From: Halorubrum salinum
Lineage (GTDB): Archaea > Halobacteriota > Halobacteria > Halobacteriales > Haloferacaceae
Direction: 5' to 3'
Assembly: GCF_024494575.1 (NCBI RefSeq)
Contig: NZ_JANHDO010000001.1
Coordinates: 62,001-126,000 of the forward strand
DNA: 64,000 nucleotides
Made by a program: the position numbers and the translations under genes. The notes beneath the pieces were generated by a model that was not told the origin of the DNA, made no database searches, and saw only the letters and a program-made list of their open reading frames with translations. Of this stretch, positions 17,336 through 26,377 are shown piece after piece (the first letter of the stretch is position 1; each line of letters begins with the position of its first letter).

Positions 17336-17935
17336 TCAGGGTCGCCACGTCCCCGGATCGAGCGCCCAGAGCGACCCCACCGCGACCGCGCCGGCGACGC
17401 CGCCGGAGGCGAGCGCGAGCGGGGCCTCTGACCCGCTCGCGACCGCGGCGAGCAACAGCGCCGACCCGACGAGCAGCGTGACCGTGTCCTCGGTCGTCGC
17501 GGCGCGGACCACCGGCGCTATCGCCCCGCCGCCGAGGGCACCCGCCGCGACTACTGCCGGAAGCCCGCTCCCCAGCGCCGTGAGCGCCTCCGGAGCGGCG
17601 AACGCGGCGAGCGGCGCTCCGAAATCGGTTCCGATCCCGGTGCCGAGCGCGAGCGCACCGACGGCACCCAGCGCGGGCGAGAGGAGTGCGGCGCGCGCGG
17701 AGAGGTCGGCGTCGACGAGCGCGGCCGCACCGGCGACGAGAAACACCGATCCGGCCGCGAGGAGCGCGGGCGCGGCGAGAAGCGAGAGCGGCGACGGCGA
17801 GACCGCGGCGGGGCTGCCGGACGCGCCTCCGGCTTCGGGGACGATCACGGGCGCGACGGCGGCCGCGCTCGCGAACGCGACCGCGGCGAGCGCGAGGAGG
17901 ACCGATCCGCGGATCCGGCGGGACACAGAGAGCAT
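17336..17935 (-). CDS. Ala/Gly-rich integral membrane protein of unknown function
   Basis: A 199-residue, very hydrophobic protein with about six predicted membrane segments separated by short loops. There is no motif I can assign. ATG 17933-17935 is chosen because a CTAAACG element at 17959-17965 (TTTAG on the minus strand) lies 24-30 nt upstream; a GTG at 17959 would fall inside that box. Its composition (A/G/V/L) is typical of haloarchaeal membrane proteins. It converges with the SPFH gene with a gap of 38 nt. Confidence 0.65.
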   Translation of the reverse strand: MLSVSRRIRGSVLLALAAVAFASAAAVAPVIVPEAGGASGSPAAVSPSPLSLLAAPALLAAGSVFLVAGAAALVDADLSARAALLSPALGAVGALALGTGIGTDFGAPLAAFAAPEALTALGSGLPAVVAAGALGGGAIAPVVRAATTEDTVTLLVGSALLLAAVASGSEAPLALASGGVAGAVAVGSLWALDPGTWRP

Positions 17936-18022
17936 ACCGGCGAGAGGCCGCCGAGCCACTAAACGATCGCGGGACGCGGCCGCGACTGGTGGGGGCGGAC
18001 GCAGTTTGGTGGACGTCGACGC

Positions 18023-18556
18023 TCAGATCGTCACGCCGGCGCGCTCCCTGTCGACGGAGACGATGACGCGCTCCGGCGTTCCCTGTCGGTCGGTGAGTCT
18101 GAGCAGCAGGGTCTTGACGACCGGGTCGTCGAGCTTCTCGACGTCGACGTCGGGGCCGGGCTGGTCGAGCGCGACGCGGAGCGCCCCGTCGCCGATGCGG
18201 CTGATGGCCCCGAGTCGCAACTCGACCTCGGGCGCGGTGAGCCGCTGGGCGACGACGAGGATCGACTCGCCGCCGTCGTCGACGAACTCGGTCGCGTCGA
18301 CGAACGACCGCGTCTCGGCCGCGTCGGAACGGAGCGCCCCGAGCGCGCTGGCACCCGACTGGTACGACGCCGCGTGGACGTGGAGCTCTGCCGGGAGCGC
18401 GCGGATGCTCTGTCCCTCGACGAGGGGGTTCCCGTCGACGTAGCGGCTCCGGACGTCGAGGTCTCGGGGGGTCGACGCGGCCACGTCGCGAATCCGGTCG
18501 GTACAGCCCGCGGTGGCGGCGGCGAGGGCTCCGACCACGACCGCGCGTCGGTACAT
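18023..18556 (-). CDS. Predicted lipoprotein of unknown function
   Basis: A 177-residue protein with a short secretion signal: MYRRAVVVGALAAATAGCTD. It has a basic/hydrophobic stretch and a lipobox AGC, so Cys18 is a likely lipid attachment site outside the membrane. A twin arginine is not fully canonical (YRRAVVV), so export could be Tat or Sec. The rest is soluble with alternating strands and no motif I recognise. A TAAAAATC element at 18581-18588 (GATTTTTA on the minus strand) is at leaderless distance from ATG 18554-18556. It is separated from uvrB upstream by 95 nt. Confidence 0.75.
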   Translation of the reverse strand: MYRRAVVVGALAAATAGCTDRIRDVAASTPRDLDVRSRYVDGNPLVEGQSIRALPAELHVHAASYQSGASALGALRSDAAETRSFVDATEFVDDGGESILVVAQRLTAPEVELRLGAISRIGDGALRVALDQPGPDVDVEKLDDPVVKTLLLRLTDRQGTPERVIVSVDRERAGVTI

Positions 18557-18651
18557 GGGCTCGACTCCGGCGGTGTCGGGTAAAAATCTCTCCCTCGGCG
18601 TTCCGTCGGCTGAGAATCGGCGCGCCGACGCCAGGCGACCCGAAGGCCCGA

Positions 18652-20706
18652 CTACTCCTCGCCGATCGGCGCGGGGACGCCCTCGTCTCCGTCGCCGATC
18701 TCGAAGGCCCGGCGGAGCTCGGCGATCCGGTCGCGGATGTCGGCGGCCAGCTCGAACTCCAGGTTGCTCGCGGCCTCGTCCATCCGGTCTTCCAGCGCGT
18801 CGATCTGCGCTCTCGCCTCCTCGGCGCTCTCCACGTCGCCGACGCTGACGGAGGAGGTGTCCGTCTTCGAGCCCGGCAGGTTCGTCTCGCCGACGGGCTT
18901 GTCGATGGTGGTCGCCTCGTACCCGTGCTCGTCGTTGTACTCCAGTTGTATCTCGCGGCGGCGCTGCGTCTCCTCGATGGCGGCCTCCATCGAGTCCGTC
19001 GTCCGGTCGGCGTAGAGGACGACCTCGCCGTTGACGTTGCGGGCGGCCCGCCCCATCGTCTGAACGAGCGTCGTCGTGGAGCGTAAGAACCCCTCCTGGT
19101 CGGCGTCGAGGATCGCCACGAGGCTCACCTCGGGGATGTCGAGTCCTTCCCGCAGCAGGTTGATCCCGACGAGCACGTCGATGTTGCCCAAGCGGAGGTC
19201 GCGGATGATCTCGTGGCGCTCCAGGGTGTCCGTCTCGTCGTGCATGTACGCCACGTCGATACCGGCCTCCTCGAAGTACTCCGTGAGGTCCTCCGCCATC
19301 CGCTTCGTGAGCGTGGTGACGAGGACGCGCTCGTCGCGTTCGATCCGCTCGTCGACGCGTTCCAAGAGGTCCTCGACCTGTCCCGTCGCCTCCGTCACCT
19401 CCACCTTCGGATCGACGAGGTGCGTGGGGCGGACGATCTGCTCGACGATCTGCTCCGAGGTCTCGCGCTCGTAGTCGCCGGGCGTCGCCGAGACGTAGAG
19501 GGTGCGGTCGGTCTTCGCCTCGAACTCCTCGAACGTCAGGGGGCGGTTGTCGTAGGCGGTCGGCAGCCGGAACCCGTTCTCGACGAGCGAGTCCTTCCGC
19601 GACTTGTCGCCCTCGTACTGTCCCTTTATCTGCGGAATCGTCTGGTGTGACTCGTCGATCACGGTGAGGAAGTCGTCGGGGAAGTAATCGAGTAAGGTGT
19701 ACGGCGCGTCGCCCGACTCGCGGTCGTCCATGTGGACGGAGTAGTTCTCGATCCCCGAGCAGTAGCCCGCTTCCCGGAGCATCTCCAGGTCGAAGGTCGT
19801 GCGCTCCTCGATTCGCTGGGCGGCCACCAGATCGCCCTGTCGCTCGAAGTAGCTCACGCGCTTCTCCATCAGATCTTCTATCTCCGCTATCGCCCGCTCC
19901 AGCTTGTCGTCCGGGATCGAGTAGTGCTCCGCGGGGTGGAGCATGACCGCGGGCTCCTCGCTCACGACCTCGCCTTTCATCGGGTCGACTTTCACAATCC
20001 GGTCGATCTCCTCGCCCCACAGTTCGACGCGGACCGCGTACCGACCGTACATCGGGTATATCTCCACGGTGTCGCCGCGCACGCGAAAGGTGCCTTGCGT
20101 GAAGTCCACGTCGTTGCGCTCGTAGTTCAGGTCCACGAGGTCGGCGAGCAGCTGGTCGCGACCGACCGCCTCGCCGACCTCCAACCGGAGCGCCATCTCC
20201 CGGTAGTTCTGCGGGTCGCCGAGCCCGTAGATGGCGGAGACGGAGGCGACAACGATGACGTCGTCACGCGTCAGGAGCGAGCGCGTCGCGGAGTGGCGGA
20301 GGCGGTCGATCTCCTCGTTTATCGACATCTCCTTGTCGATGAACGTGTCCGTCTGCTCGACGTACGCCTCCGGCTGGTAGTAGTCGTAGTAGGAGACGAA
20401 GTACTCGACGGCGCTGTCCGGGAACAGCTCGCGGAACTCCTCGTACAGCTGGGCGGCGAGCGTCTTGTTGTGGGCTAAGACGAGGGTGGGCTGGTCCAGC
20501 TCCTCGGCGACCCACGAGACGGTGTTCGTCTTGCCGGACCCCGTCACGCCGAGGAGCGTCTGTCTGTCAGCGCCCCCCTCGAACCCCTCGACCAACTGCG
20601 CTATCGCCTCGGGCTGGTCGCCCGCGGGCTCGAACGGGGCGTCGACGCGGAGGGGGCGATCGACGGTCGGACGGTCCTCCGAGAGGGGGGAGTCGGCGTC
20701 GCTCAC
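18652..20706 (-). CDS. uvrB: Excinuclease ABC subunit B
   Basis: UvrB is the damage-verifying helicase-like subunit of bacterial-type nucleotide excision repair, acquired by haloarchaea from bacteria. The 684 residues show Walker A GVTGSGKT at 53-60, the damage-probing beta-hairpin '[13 protein letters not shown]' near 104-117, helicase motifs such as '[14 protein letters not shown]', and the C-terminal UvrC-binding UVR motif '[25 protein letters not shown]'. I start at GTG 20704-20706, which gives the usual UvrB length; the reading frame is open a further 41 codons upstream but that part is Arg-rich and not UvrB-like. uvrA and uvrC are not in the window. Confidence 0.96.
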   Translation of the reverse strand: MSDADSPLSEDRPTVDRPLRVDAPFEPAGDQPEAIAQLVEGFEGGADRQTLLGVTGSGKTNTVSWVAEELDQPTLVLAHNKTLAAQLYEEFRELFPDSAVEYFVSYYDYYQPEAYVEQTDTFIDKEMSINEEIDRLRHSATRSLLTRDDVIVVASVSAIYGLGDPQNYREMALRLEVGEAVGRDQLLADLVDLNYERNDVDFTQGTFRVRGDTVEIYPMYGRYAVRVELWGEEIDRIVKVDPMKGEVVSEEPAVMLHPAEHYSIPDDKLERAIAEIEDLMEKRVSYFERQGDLVAAQRIEERTTFDLEMLREAGYCSGIENYSVHMDDRESGDAPYTLLDYFPDDFLTVIDESHQTIPQIKGQYEGDKSRKDSLVENGFRLPTAYDNRPLTFEEFEAKTDRTLYVSATPGDYERETSEQIVEQIVRPTHLVDPKVEVTEATGQVEDLLERVDERIERDERVLVTTLTKRMAEDLTEYFEEAGIDVAYMHDETDTLERHEIIRDLRLGNIDVLVGINLLREGLDIPEVSLVAILDADQEGFLRSTTTLVQTMGRAARNVNGEVVLYADRTTDSMEAAIEETQRRREIQLEYNDEHGYEATTIDKPVGETNLPGSKTDTSSVSVGDVESAEEARAQIDALEDRMDEAASNLEFELAADIRDRIAELRRAFEIGDGDEGVPAPIGEE

Positions 20707-21131
20707 GATACCCGCCGTTGGGCGGCGAGACACTTGAGCGGCGCGGCGGCACGGTGGCTGGCGTGCTCCTCCTCTCGCCTCGCGCGCCCTCGCCGACTCG
20801 ACCGCGCCAGCGAGGCGTCCCCGAGACACGTAGCGGAACGGTTTTATATCGAAACCTCACAACTACCTGCTAATGACCGCGGCGGCTCGTCCGGCGGCCA
20901 CGCTCTTCCGAGGCCGACGAGCCCCGCGACCGCGACGAGGCGTCCGACCGCGACCGGTTTCCGGCGCGGCGCGACGACTGGCCCCCCGAGGCCAGTAACT
21001 TTCCCCCGTCGCGTTCGCGCCGTTTCGTTCCCGAGAGTGACAGCTTCGTCCGTCGGTAGCGACCGCGCCGCAATTTTGTTCCAATCTCTAAACCGTCGAA
21101 TTTAAGGGGATAGGCCGGATCTACTCCGATA
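20707..21131. other. 425-bp intergenic region between uvrB and argG, with two plus-strand promoters
   Basis: A strong TATA element (GTTTTATATC at 20841-20850) lies about 28 nt before ATG 20873, which would open only a 41-codon Arg/Ala-rich frame ending at a TAA. A second TATA element, TTTAAG at 21101-21106, serves argG. The sequence between is GC-rich and has no convincing coding frame, so it may hold a noncoding RNA, a tiny protein or a decayed gene. The divergent uvrB promoter also lies in the left part. Confidence 0.6.
21101..21106 (+). promoter_or_regulatory. TATA box of argG
   Basis: TTTAAG, 26-31 nt upstream of the argG ATG in an AT-rich interruption of otherwise GC-rich DNA. It fits a leaderless argGH transcript. 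Confidence 0.65.
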
Positions 21132-22358
21132 ATGACGAGCGTTGCACTCGCGTTCAGCGGCGGACTCGACACGACAGTGTGCGTACCGCTTTTGAAAGAG
21201 GAGTACGGCTACGACGAGGTCATCGGCGTCAACGTCGACGTCGGCCAGCCGACCGAGGAGTTCGACGAGGCGGAAGAGACCGCCGACGCGCTGGGGCTCG
21301 ACCTCCACGTCGTCGACGCGAAAGAGGAGTTCGCGGAGCTGTGTTTCGACGCCGTGAAGACGAACGCGACGTACCAGGGGTACCCGCTGGGGACCGCGCT
21401 GGCGCGTCCCGTCATCGCCGAGGCCATTCTGGGCGTCGCCGAGGAGGAGGGCTGTGACGCCATCGCGCACGGCTGCACGGGCAAGGGGAACGACCAGCTC
21501 CGGTTCGAGGCCGTCTGGCGCGGCTCCGATCTGGAAGTGATCGCTCCCGTCCGCGAGCTCGGCCTCACCCGCGAGTGGGAGATCGACTACGCCGCGGAGA
21601 AGGACCTGCCAGTCGAGGCCGGCGACGGCGGCGTCTGGTCGATCGACGAGAACATCTGGTCGCGCGCGGTCGAGGGCGGCGAGCTCGAGAACCCGGACTA
21701 CGAGCCGCCGGAGGAGATCTACGAGTGGACCGCAGAGCCCGAGGGCGAGACGACCATCGAGGTCGCCTTCGAGGAGGGCGTCCCGGTCGCCGTCGACGGC
21801 GAGGCGATGGACCCGGTGCCGCTGATCCAGCACCTCAACGAGTACGCCGGCGGCTACGGGATCGGCCGCACCGACGTGATGGAAGACCGCATGCTCGGGC
21901 TGAAGGTGCGCGAGAACTACGAGCACCCGGCCGCTACCGTCCTGCTCACGGCACACCAGGCGCTCGAAGACCTCGTCTTGACGAAGAACGAGCGCTCGTT
22001 CAAGAAGGGGATCGAACAGGAGTGGTCCGAGAAGGCGTACCAGGGCCTCGTGTTCGCGCCCGTCGTCGACGCGCTGAACGCGTTCGTCGACGAGACGCAG
22101 GACGTGGTGACCGGCACCGCGACCGTGAAGGTCTCCGGCGGCAACTGCCGCGTCGTCGCCCGCGACTCAGAGTACGCCGTCTACTCCGAGGAGATGGCCT
22201 CGTTTAACACCGAAGACGTGGCCGGCATCGCGCAGGAGGACGCCACGGGCGTCGCGAAGTACCACGGGCTCCAGGAGCGTCTCGCCAACGACGTGAAAGC
22301 GGCGGTCTCGAAGCCCGAACTCGCCAGTGACGGCGGAGAGACTGCGGACGAGGAATAG
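21132..22358 (+). CDS. argG: Argininosuccinate synthase
   Basis: Joins citrulline and aspartate, using ATP, to form argininosuccinate. The 408-residue protein begins MTSVALAFSGGLDTTVCVPL, with the PP-loop motif AFSGGLDTT at about 7-15, and contains the family segments 'TNATYQGYPLGTALARPVIAEAILGVAEEEGCDAIAHGCTGKGNDQLRFE' and 'YAAEKDLPVEAGDGGVWSIDENIWSRAVEGGELENP'. argH begins immediately after its TAG, so the two are translationally adjacent. The C-terminal about 20 residues are acidic and variable. Leaderless promoter as described. This is the first gene of the arginine block. Confidence 0.97.
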   Translation: MTSVALAFSGGLDTTVCVPLLKEEYGYDEVIGVNVDVGQPTEEFDEAEETADALGLDLHVVDAKEEFAELCFDAVKTNATYQGYPLGTALARPVIAEAILGVAEEEGCDAIAHGCTGKGNDQLRFEAVWRGSDLEVIAPVRELGLTREWEIDYAAEKDLPVEAGDGGVWSIDENIWSRAVEGGELENPDYEPPEEIYEWTAEPEGETTIEVAFEEGVPVAVDGEAMDPVPLIQHLNEYAGGYGIGRTDVMEDRMLGLKVRENYEHPAATVLLTAHQALEDLVLTKNERSFKKGIEQEWSEKAYQGLVFAPVVDALNAFVDETQDVVTGTATVKVSGGNCRVVARDSEYAVYSEEMASFNTEDVAGIAQEDATGVAKYHGLQERLANDVKAAVSKPELASDGGETADEE

Positions 22359-23861
22359 ATGACCGACGACGATCCCACAGTGACCGCCGAGGGTGCCGAG
22401 GACGCCGACACCGCCGTCCGCCGCGACCGCTTCAGCGGCGGTCCCGCTCGCGGATTCCTCTCCAGTCTCGCCGCCGACGCGGCGATCTTCGAGGCGGACC
22501 TCGCGGTCGACCGCGCGCACACGGTGATGCTCGCGGAGCGGGGGATCGTCGAGAGCGCGGTCGCGGGCGAGATCCTCGCGGCGCTCGACGCCGTCGAGAC
22601 CGCCGGCCACGCCGATCTACCGGACGGCGAAGACGTCCACGAGGCGATCGAGACGGCCGTGATCGACCGGGTCGGTCCCGACGGCGGGCGGATGCACACG
22701 GCGCGCTCGCGCAACGACGAGGTGGCGACCTGTATCCGGTACCGCCTGCGCGAGGACCTGCTTGCGGCCGCGGAGGCCACCCTGGCGCTGCGGCGGGCGC
22801 TCGTCGACGTCGCCGGCGAGCACACGGAGACGGTGATGCCGGGATACACCCACCTCCAGCCCGCTCAGCCGACGACGGTCGCGCACTACCTGCTCTCGTA
22901 CGAAGGCGGGGTCGCGCGCGACACGGCGCGGCTGTTCGACGCCTACGGGCGCACCAACCGCTCGCCGCTCGGCGGGGCCGCGTTCGCGGGCACGCCGTTC
23001 GACATCGACCGCGAGCGGACCGCCGACCTGCTCGGGTTCGACGGGCTCGTCGCCAACTCGATGGACGCCGCCTCCGCGCGCGACTTCCTCGCCGAGGGGG
23101 CGACCGCGTGCGCGACGCTCGCGACGACGCTGTCCGGGCTCGCAGAGGACCTCGTCCTCTTTTCGAACAAGGGGTTCGTCGAGCTGTCCGACGACTACGC
23201 GTCGACCTCCTCGATCATGCCCCAGAAGAAGAACCCCGACACGCTGGAGCTGACCCGGGGGGTCGCCGGCGACGCGATCGGCGAGGCGACCGGAACGCTG
23301 AGCCTGCTCAAGGGGTTACCGCGCGCGTACAACCGCGACCTCCAGCGTGCACACGCGAGCGTGTTCGAGACCGCGGACGACGTGCGGGAGGCGGCCGAGG
23401 TGGCGGCCGGCGCGGTCGCGACGGCCGACTGGAACGAGGCGGTGCTCGCCGACGCCGCGGGCGACGGCTTCTCGACGGCGACCGGCGTCGCCGACCTGCT
23501 CGCCATGGGGGGACTCCCGTTCCGGACCGCCCACGAGATCGTCGCGACCGCGGCCGAGCGCGTCGCCGACGCCGACTCGCCGGCGGCGGCCGCCGCAAAA
23601 GTTGACGAGGCCGCTCGAACGGTGACGGGCGAGCCCCTCTCGGCGTACGTGAGCCGCGAGGACGTCGAGGCCGTCTTGGACCCCGCCGAGAGCGTCGCGA
23701 GCCGCGACTCCGCGGGCGGGCCCGCACCCGACGCGGTCGCGCCCGACCTCGACGCGCGCCGCGAGTCGCTCGACGCGGACGAAGCGACGCTCGCGGCGCG
23801 TCGGAAGGCGCTCGCGGACGCGGAGACCGCTCTCGACGCCGAGGTGAGCGAGTATGTCTGA
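22359..23861 (+). CDS. argH: Argininosuccinate lyase
   Basis: Splits argininosuccinate into arginine and fumarate, the last step of arginine synthesis. The 500-residue protein has the superfamily signatures TARSRNDE (114-121), GYTHLQPAQP (162-171) and SSIMPQKKNP (284-293) with the catalytic serine at about 285. It is longer than the usual about 460 residues because of an acidic N-terminal extension and a C-terminal helical tail of about 35 residues with regularly spaced charges. It starts directly after the argG stop codon. The next gene, lysW, follows 272 nt later under its own promoter. Confidence 0.96.
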   Translation: MTDDDPTVTAEGAEDADTAVRRDRFSGGPARGFLSSLAADAAIFEADLAVDRAHTVMLAERGIVESAVAGEILAALDAVETAGHADLPDGEDVHEAIETAVIDRVGPDGGRMHTARSRNDEVATCIRYRLREDLLAAAEATLALRRALVDVAGEHTETVMPGYTHLQPAQPTTVAHYLLSYEGGVARDTARLFDAYGRTNRSPLGGAAFAGTPFDIDRERTADLLGFDGLVANSMDAASARDFLAEGATACATLATTLSGLAEDLVLFSNKGFVELSDDYASTSSIMPQKKNPDTLELTRGVAGDAIGEATGTLSLLKGLPRAYNRDLQRAHASVFETADDVREAAEVAAGAVATADWNEAVLADAAGDGFSTATGVADLLAMGGLPFRTAHEIVATAAERVADADSPAAAAAKVDEAARTVTGEPLSAYVSREDVEAVLDPAESVASRDSAGGPAPDAVAPDLDARRESLDADEATLAARRKALADAETALDAEVSEYV

Positions 23862-24100
23862 AGTGACCACGATATCCGGGGTGACCGACGATGTCTGACA
23901 GACGCCGACAGCCGGACCGGCTGCGACGACCGCAGCGGTCGGCGGTCGGTCCGCGCCCGCCGGCGGCGACCCCGTTCCCGCGAGGGGGCGAGGTTCGTAC
24001 TGATTCTTGACACGAAACGGAACGAGGTGTCGTTTCGTTCCGGTTTTACGCGAGTAGCGGCCGCTTCGGTTAGTGTAATTTATCAAACAAGTTCGAAGCC

Positions 24101-24106
24101 TTTATG
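24101..24106 (+). promoter_or_regulatory. TATA box of the lysW-argF operon
   Basis: TTTATG lies 28-33 nt before the lysW ATG and follows an AT-rich stretch (24071-24095) that stands out from its surroundings. That stretch could hold a regulator site, for instance for an Lrp/LysM-type protein, but no repeat is clear enough to claim. Confidence 0.55.
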
Positions 24107-24133
24107 CGCTCTCGACGCTGACACCGATCCACG

Positions 24134-24322
24134 ATGACGAGCGACACCGATACGCTGGTGGCGGAGGACCCGATCACGGGCGACGAGATCGAACTGCCGG
24201 CCGACGTCGAGGTCGGCGAGATAATCGACAGTCCGGTCACCGGAACCGAGCTGGAGGTCATCTCCCTCGACCCCGTCGTGTTAGAGGAGGCCCCCGAGCT
24301 CGAGGAGGACTGGGGCGAGTAA
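24134..24322 (+). CDS. lysW: LysW/ArgW-type amino-group carrier protein, without zinc-ribbon cysteines
   Basis: LysW is a small acidic carrier whose C-terminal glutamate is ligated to the amino group of glutamate or aminoadipate, protecting it during lysine or arginine synthesis. The 62 residues end in ELEEDWGE, the expected EDWGE recognition tail. The two positions where zinc-binding Cys pairs normally sit are 'EDPITGDEIEL' and 'DSPVTGTELEV', so no cysteine remains in the protein. The overall spacing and 'ADVEVGEIID' core are retained. The gene is followed by lysX and the other carrier-pathway enzymes, which supports its role. Leaderless start at ATG 24134. Confidence 0.93.
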   Translation: MTSDTDTLVAEDPITGDEIELPADVEVGEIIDSPVTGTELEVISLDPVVLEEAPELEEDWGE

Positions 24323-24356
24323 CGTCGATGGTGACGACCGCGCCGAGGTGGTCCGC

Positions 24357-25274
24357 GTGAAGGTCGGGATCCTCTACTCGCGGATCCGGAAAGACGAGAA
24401 GCTGCTGCTCTCCGAGCTTCGCGACCGCGGCCACGACGTCGAGAAGATAGACGTCCGCAAGGAGCGGTTCGGCCTCGACGCGACGACCGCGGCCGTCGAC
24501 GACCTCGACATCGTCGTCGACCGCTGTCTGTCGACGAGCCGGTCGCTGTACGCGACGCGCTTTCTCGACAGCTACGGCGTCCCCGTGGTCAACTCCCCCG
24601 AGACGGGCGACGTCTGTGCCGACAAGGCGAAGAACTCGCTCGCGCTCGCCGAGGCCGACGTGCCGACGCCCGCGACGGAGGTGGCGTTCACCAAAGACGC
24701 CGCCCTCGAAGCGATCGAGTCGTTCGGCTACCCCTGCGTGCTCAAGCCGGTCACGGGCTCGTGGGGCCGGCTGATGGCGAAGATCGACTCGCGGAACGCC
24801 GCCGAAGCGATACTGGAGCACAAGGAGACGCTCGGTCACTACGAGCACAAGGTGTTCTACGTGCAGGAGTTCGTCGACAAGCCCGGCCGCGACATCCGCG
24901 TGCTGGCGGTCGACGGCGAGCCCGTCGCGGCGATGACGCGGTCGTCCGACCACTGGCTCACGAACGCCGCGAAGGGCGGCGAGACGAAGTCGTTCGATCT
25001 GGACGACCGCGCGCTGGAACTCGTCGAGCGCGCCTCCGACGCGGTCGGCGGCGGCCTGCTCGGCGTCGACCTGATGGAGGTCGGCGTCGACGCGGACTCG
25101 GGCCCCGCCGAGGGCGGCGCGGACGGGTACACCGTCCACGAGGTGAACCACACGGTCGAGTTCAAGGCGCTCGACGCCGCGACCGACGTCGACGTGCCGG
25201 CGACGGTCGTCGACTGGCTGGAGGAGAAGGCGGTCGAACTGGCCGACGCCGAGGCCGAGGAGGCGGACGCATGA
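24357..25274 (+). CDS. lysX: LysX/ArgX ligase: glutamate (or aminoadipate)-LysW ligase
   Basis: An ATP-grasp ligase that attaches the substrate amino acid to the C-terminus of LysW. The protein begins MKVGILYSRIRKDEKLLLSE and contains 'VDRCLSTSRSLYATRFLDSYGVPVVNSPE' and 'YPCVLKPVTGSWGRLMAKI' with the ATP-grasp lysine, then 'QEFVDKPGRDIRVLAVDGEPVAAM' and 'VHEVNHTVEFKAL'. I choose GTG 24357 (305 aa), which gives the standard N-terminus, over GTG 24348. Downstream argC overlaps by ATGA. With argC-argB-argD-argE-argF downstream, glutamate is the likely substrate. Both arginine and lysine routes are known to use this protein type. Confidence 0.93.
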   Translation: MKVGILYSRIRKDEKLLLSELRDRGHDVEKIDVRKERFGLDATTAAVDDLDIVVDRCLSTSRSLYATRFLDSYGVPVVNSPETGDVCADKAKNSLALAEADVPTPATEVAFTKDAALEAIESFGYPCVLKPVTGSWGRLMAKIDSRNAAEAILEHKETLGHYEHKVFYVQEFVDKPGRDIRVLAVDGEPVAAMTRSSDHWLTNAAKGGETKSFDLDDRALELVERASDAVGGGLLGVDLMEVGVDADSGPAEGGADGYTVHEVNHTVEFKALDAATDVDVPATVVDWLEEKAVELADAEAEEADA

Positions 25275-26377
25275 CGGCCGACTCCGACGCGGCCAACGAC
25301 GCCGACGCGACGGCCGCGACCGACGCCGTCGCCGACGAGACCCTCACCGCGAGCGTCATCGGCGGCACGGGGTTCACCGGCGGCGAGCTGTTGCGCCTCC
25401 TTTCCGGACACCCCAACTTCGAGGTCGTGCAGGCCACGTCGAGGTCGGCGGACAACATGACCGTCGGGCGCTCGCACCCGAACCTGCGCGGGCTCGACCT
25501 GCGCTTCTCGGACCCGGACGAGCTGGCGTCCGTCGACGTGCTCTTTTCGGCGACGCCGCACGGCGTCTCGATGGGACGGGTGGACGAGTACTTCGAGGCG
25601 GCGGACACGGTCGTCGACCTGTCCGCGGACTTCCGGCTGCCGGAGGCCGAGCTGTACGACGAGTGGTACGACGGCCACGAGTCGCCGGAGTACCTGGAGC
25701 GCGCGGAGTACGCGCTCCCCGAACTCAACCGCGAGAACCTCGCCGGGGCGGACCTGATCGCCGGCGGCGGGTGTAACGCGACCGCGACGATCCTCGGACT
25801 GAAGCCGCTCGTCGACGCCGGCGCCCTCGACCCGGATACCGACCGGGTCGTCGTCGACGTGAAGGTCGGCTCCTCGGAGGGCGGTGCCGGCGGCGGCGCG
25901 GCCTCCTCGCATCCGGAGCGCTCGGGCGTCGTGCGCCCGTACGCGCCCACGAGCCACCGTCACGAGGCGGAGATCGAGGCGTACCTCGGGCTCTCCGTCT
26001 CCTTCACCGTTCACGCGGTCGAGATGGTCCGCGGCGCGTCGGCGACCTGTCACGTCTTCCCCGGCGAGCCCGTCTCGAAGGGCGACCTCTGGGGCGCGTA
26101 TCGCGACGCGTACGCCGACGAGCGGTTCATGCGGATCGTCTCCGGCGGGGGCGGCGTCTACCGCTACCCCGAGCCGAAGGCGGTCGCCGGCACGAACTAC
26201 GGCGAAGTCGGCTTCGAGCTCGACCCCGGTAACCGGCGCGTCGTCGTCTTCTCTGCTATCGACAACATGATGAAAGGCTCCGCCGGGCAGGCGGTCCACG
26301 CGGCGAACGTCGCGCTGGGGCTGCCCGAAGAGGCGGGCTTAGAGTTCGAGGGGCTCCACCCCGTGGGGTCGCCATGA
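25271..26377 (+). CDS. argC: N-acyl-(LysW) glutamyl phosphate reductase, ArgC/LysY family
   Basis: Reduces the acyl phosphate on LysW-bound glutamate to the semialdehyde with NADPH. The 368-residue protein has the Rossmann loop GGTGFTGGEL (31-40) and the catalytic cysteine 168 in AGGGCNATA. It also has the segments 'HRHEAEIEAYLG' with catalytic His, and 'FSAIDNMMKGSAGQAVHAANVALGLPE'. A 24-residue acidic N-terminal extension precedes the Rossmann fold. The start ATG overlaps the lysX stop (ATGA), and its stop overlaps the argB start in the same way, so translation is coupled. Confidence 0.94.
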   Translation: MTADSDAANDADATAATDAVADETLTASVIGGTGFTGGELLRLLSGHPNFEVVQATSRSADNMTVGRSHPNLRGLDLRFSDPDELASVDVLFSATPHGVSMGRVDEYFEAADTVVDLSADFRLPEAELYDEWYDGHESPEYLERAEYALPELNRENLAGADLIAGGGCNATATILGLKPLVDAGALDPDTDRVVVDVKVGSSEGGAGGGAASSHPERSGVVRPYAPTSHRHEAEIEAYLGLSVSFTVHAVEMVRGASATCHVFPGEPVSKGDLWGAYRDAYADERFMRIVSGGGGVYRYPEPKAVAGTNYGEVGFELDPGNRRVVVFSAIDNMMKGSAGQAVHAANVALGLPEEAGLEFEGLHPVGSP

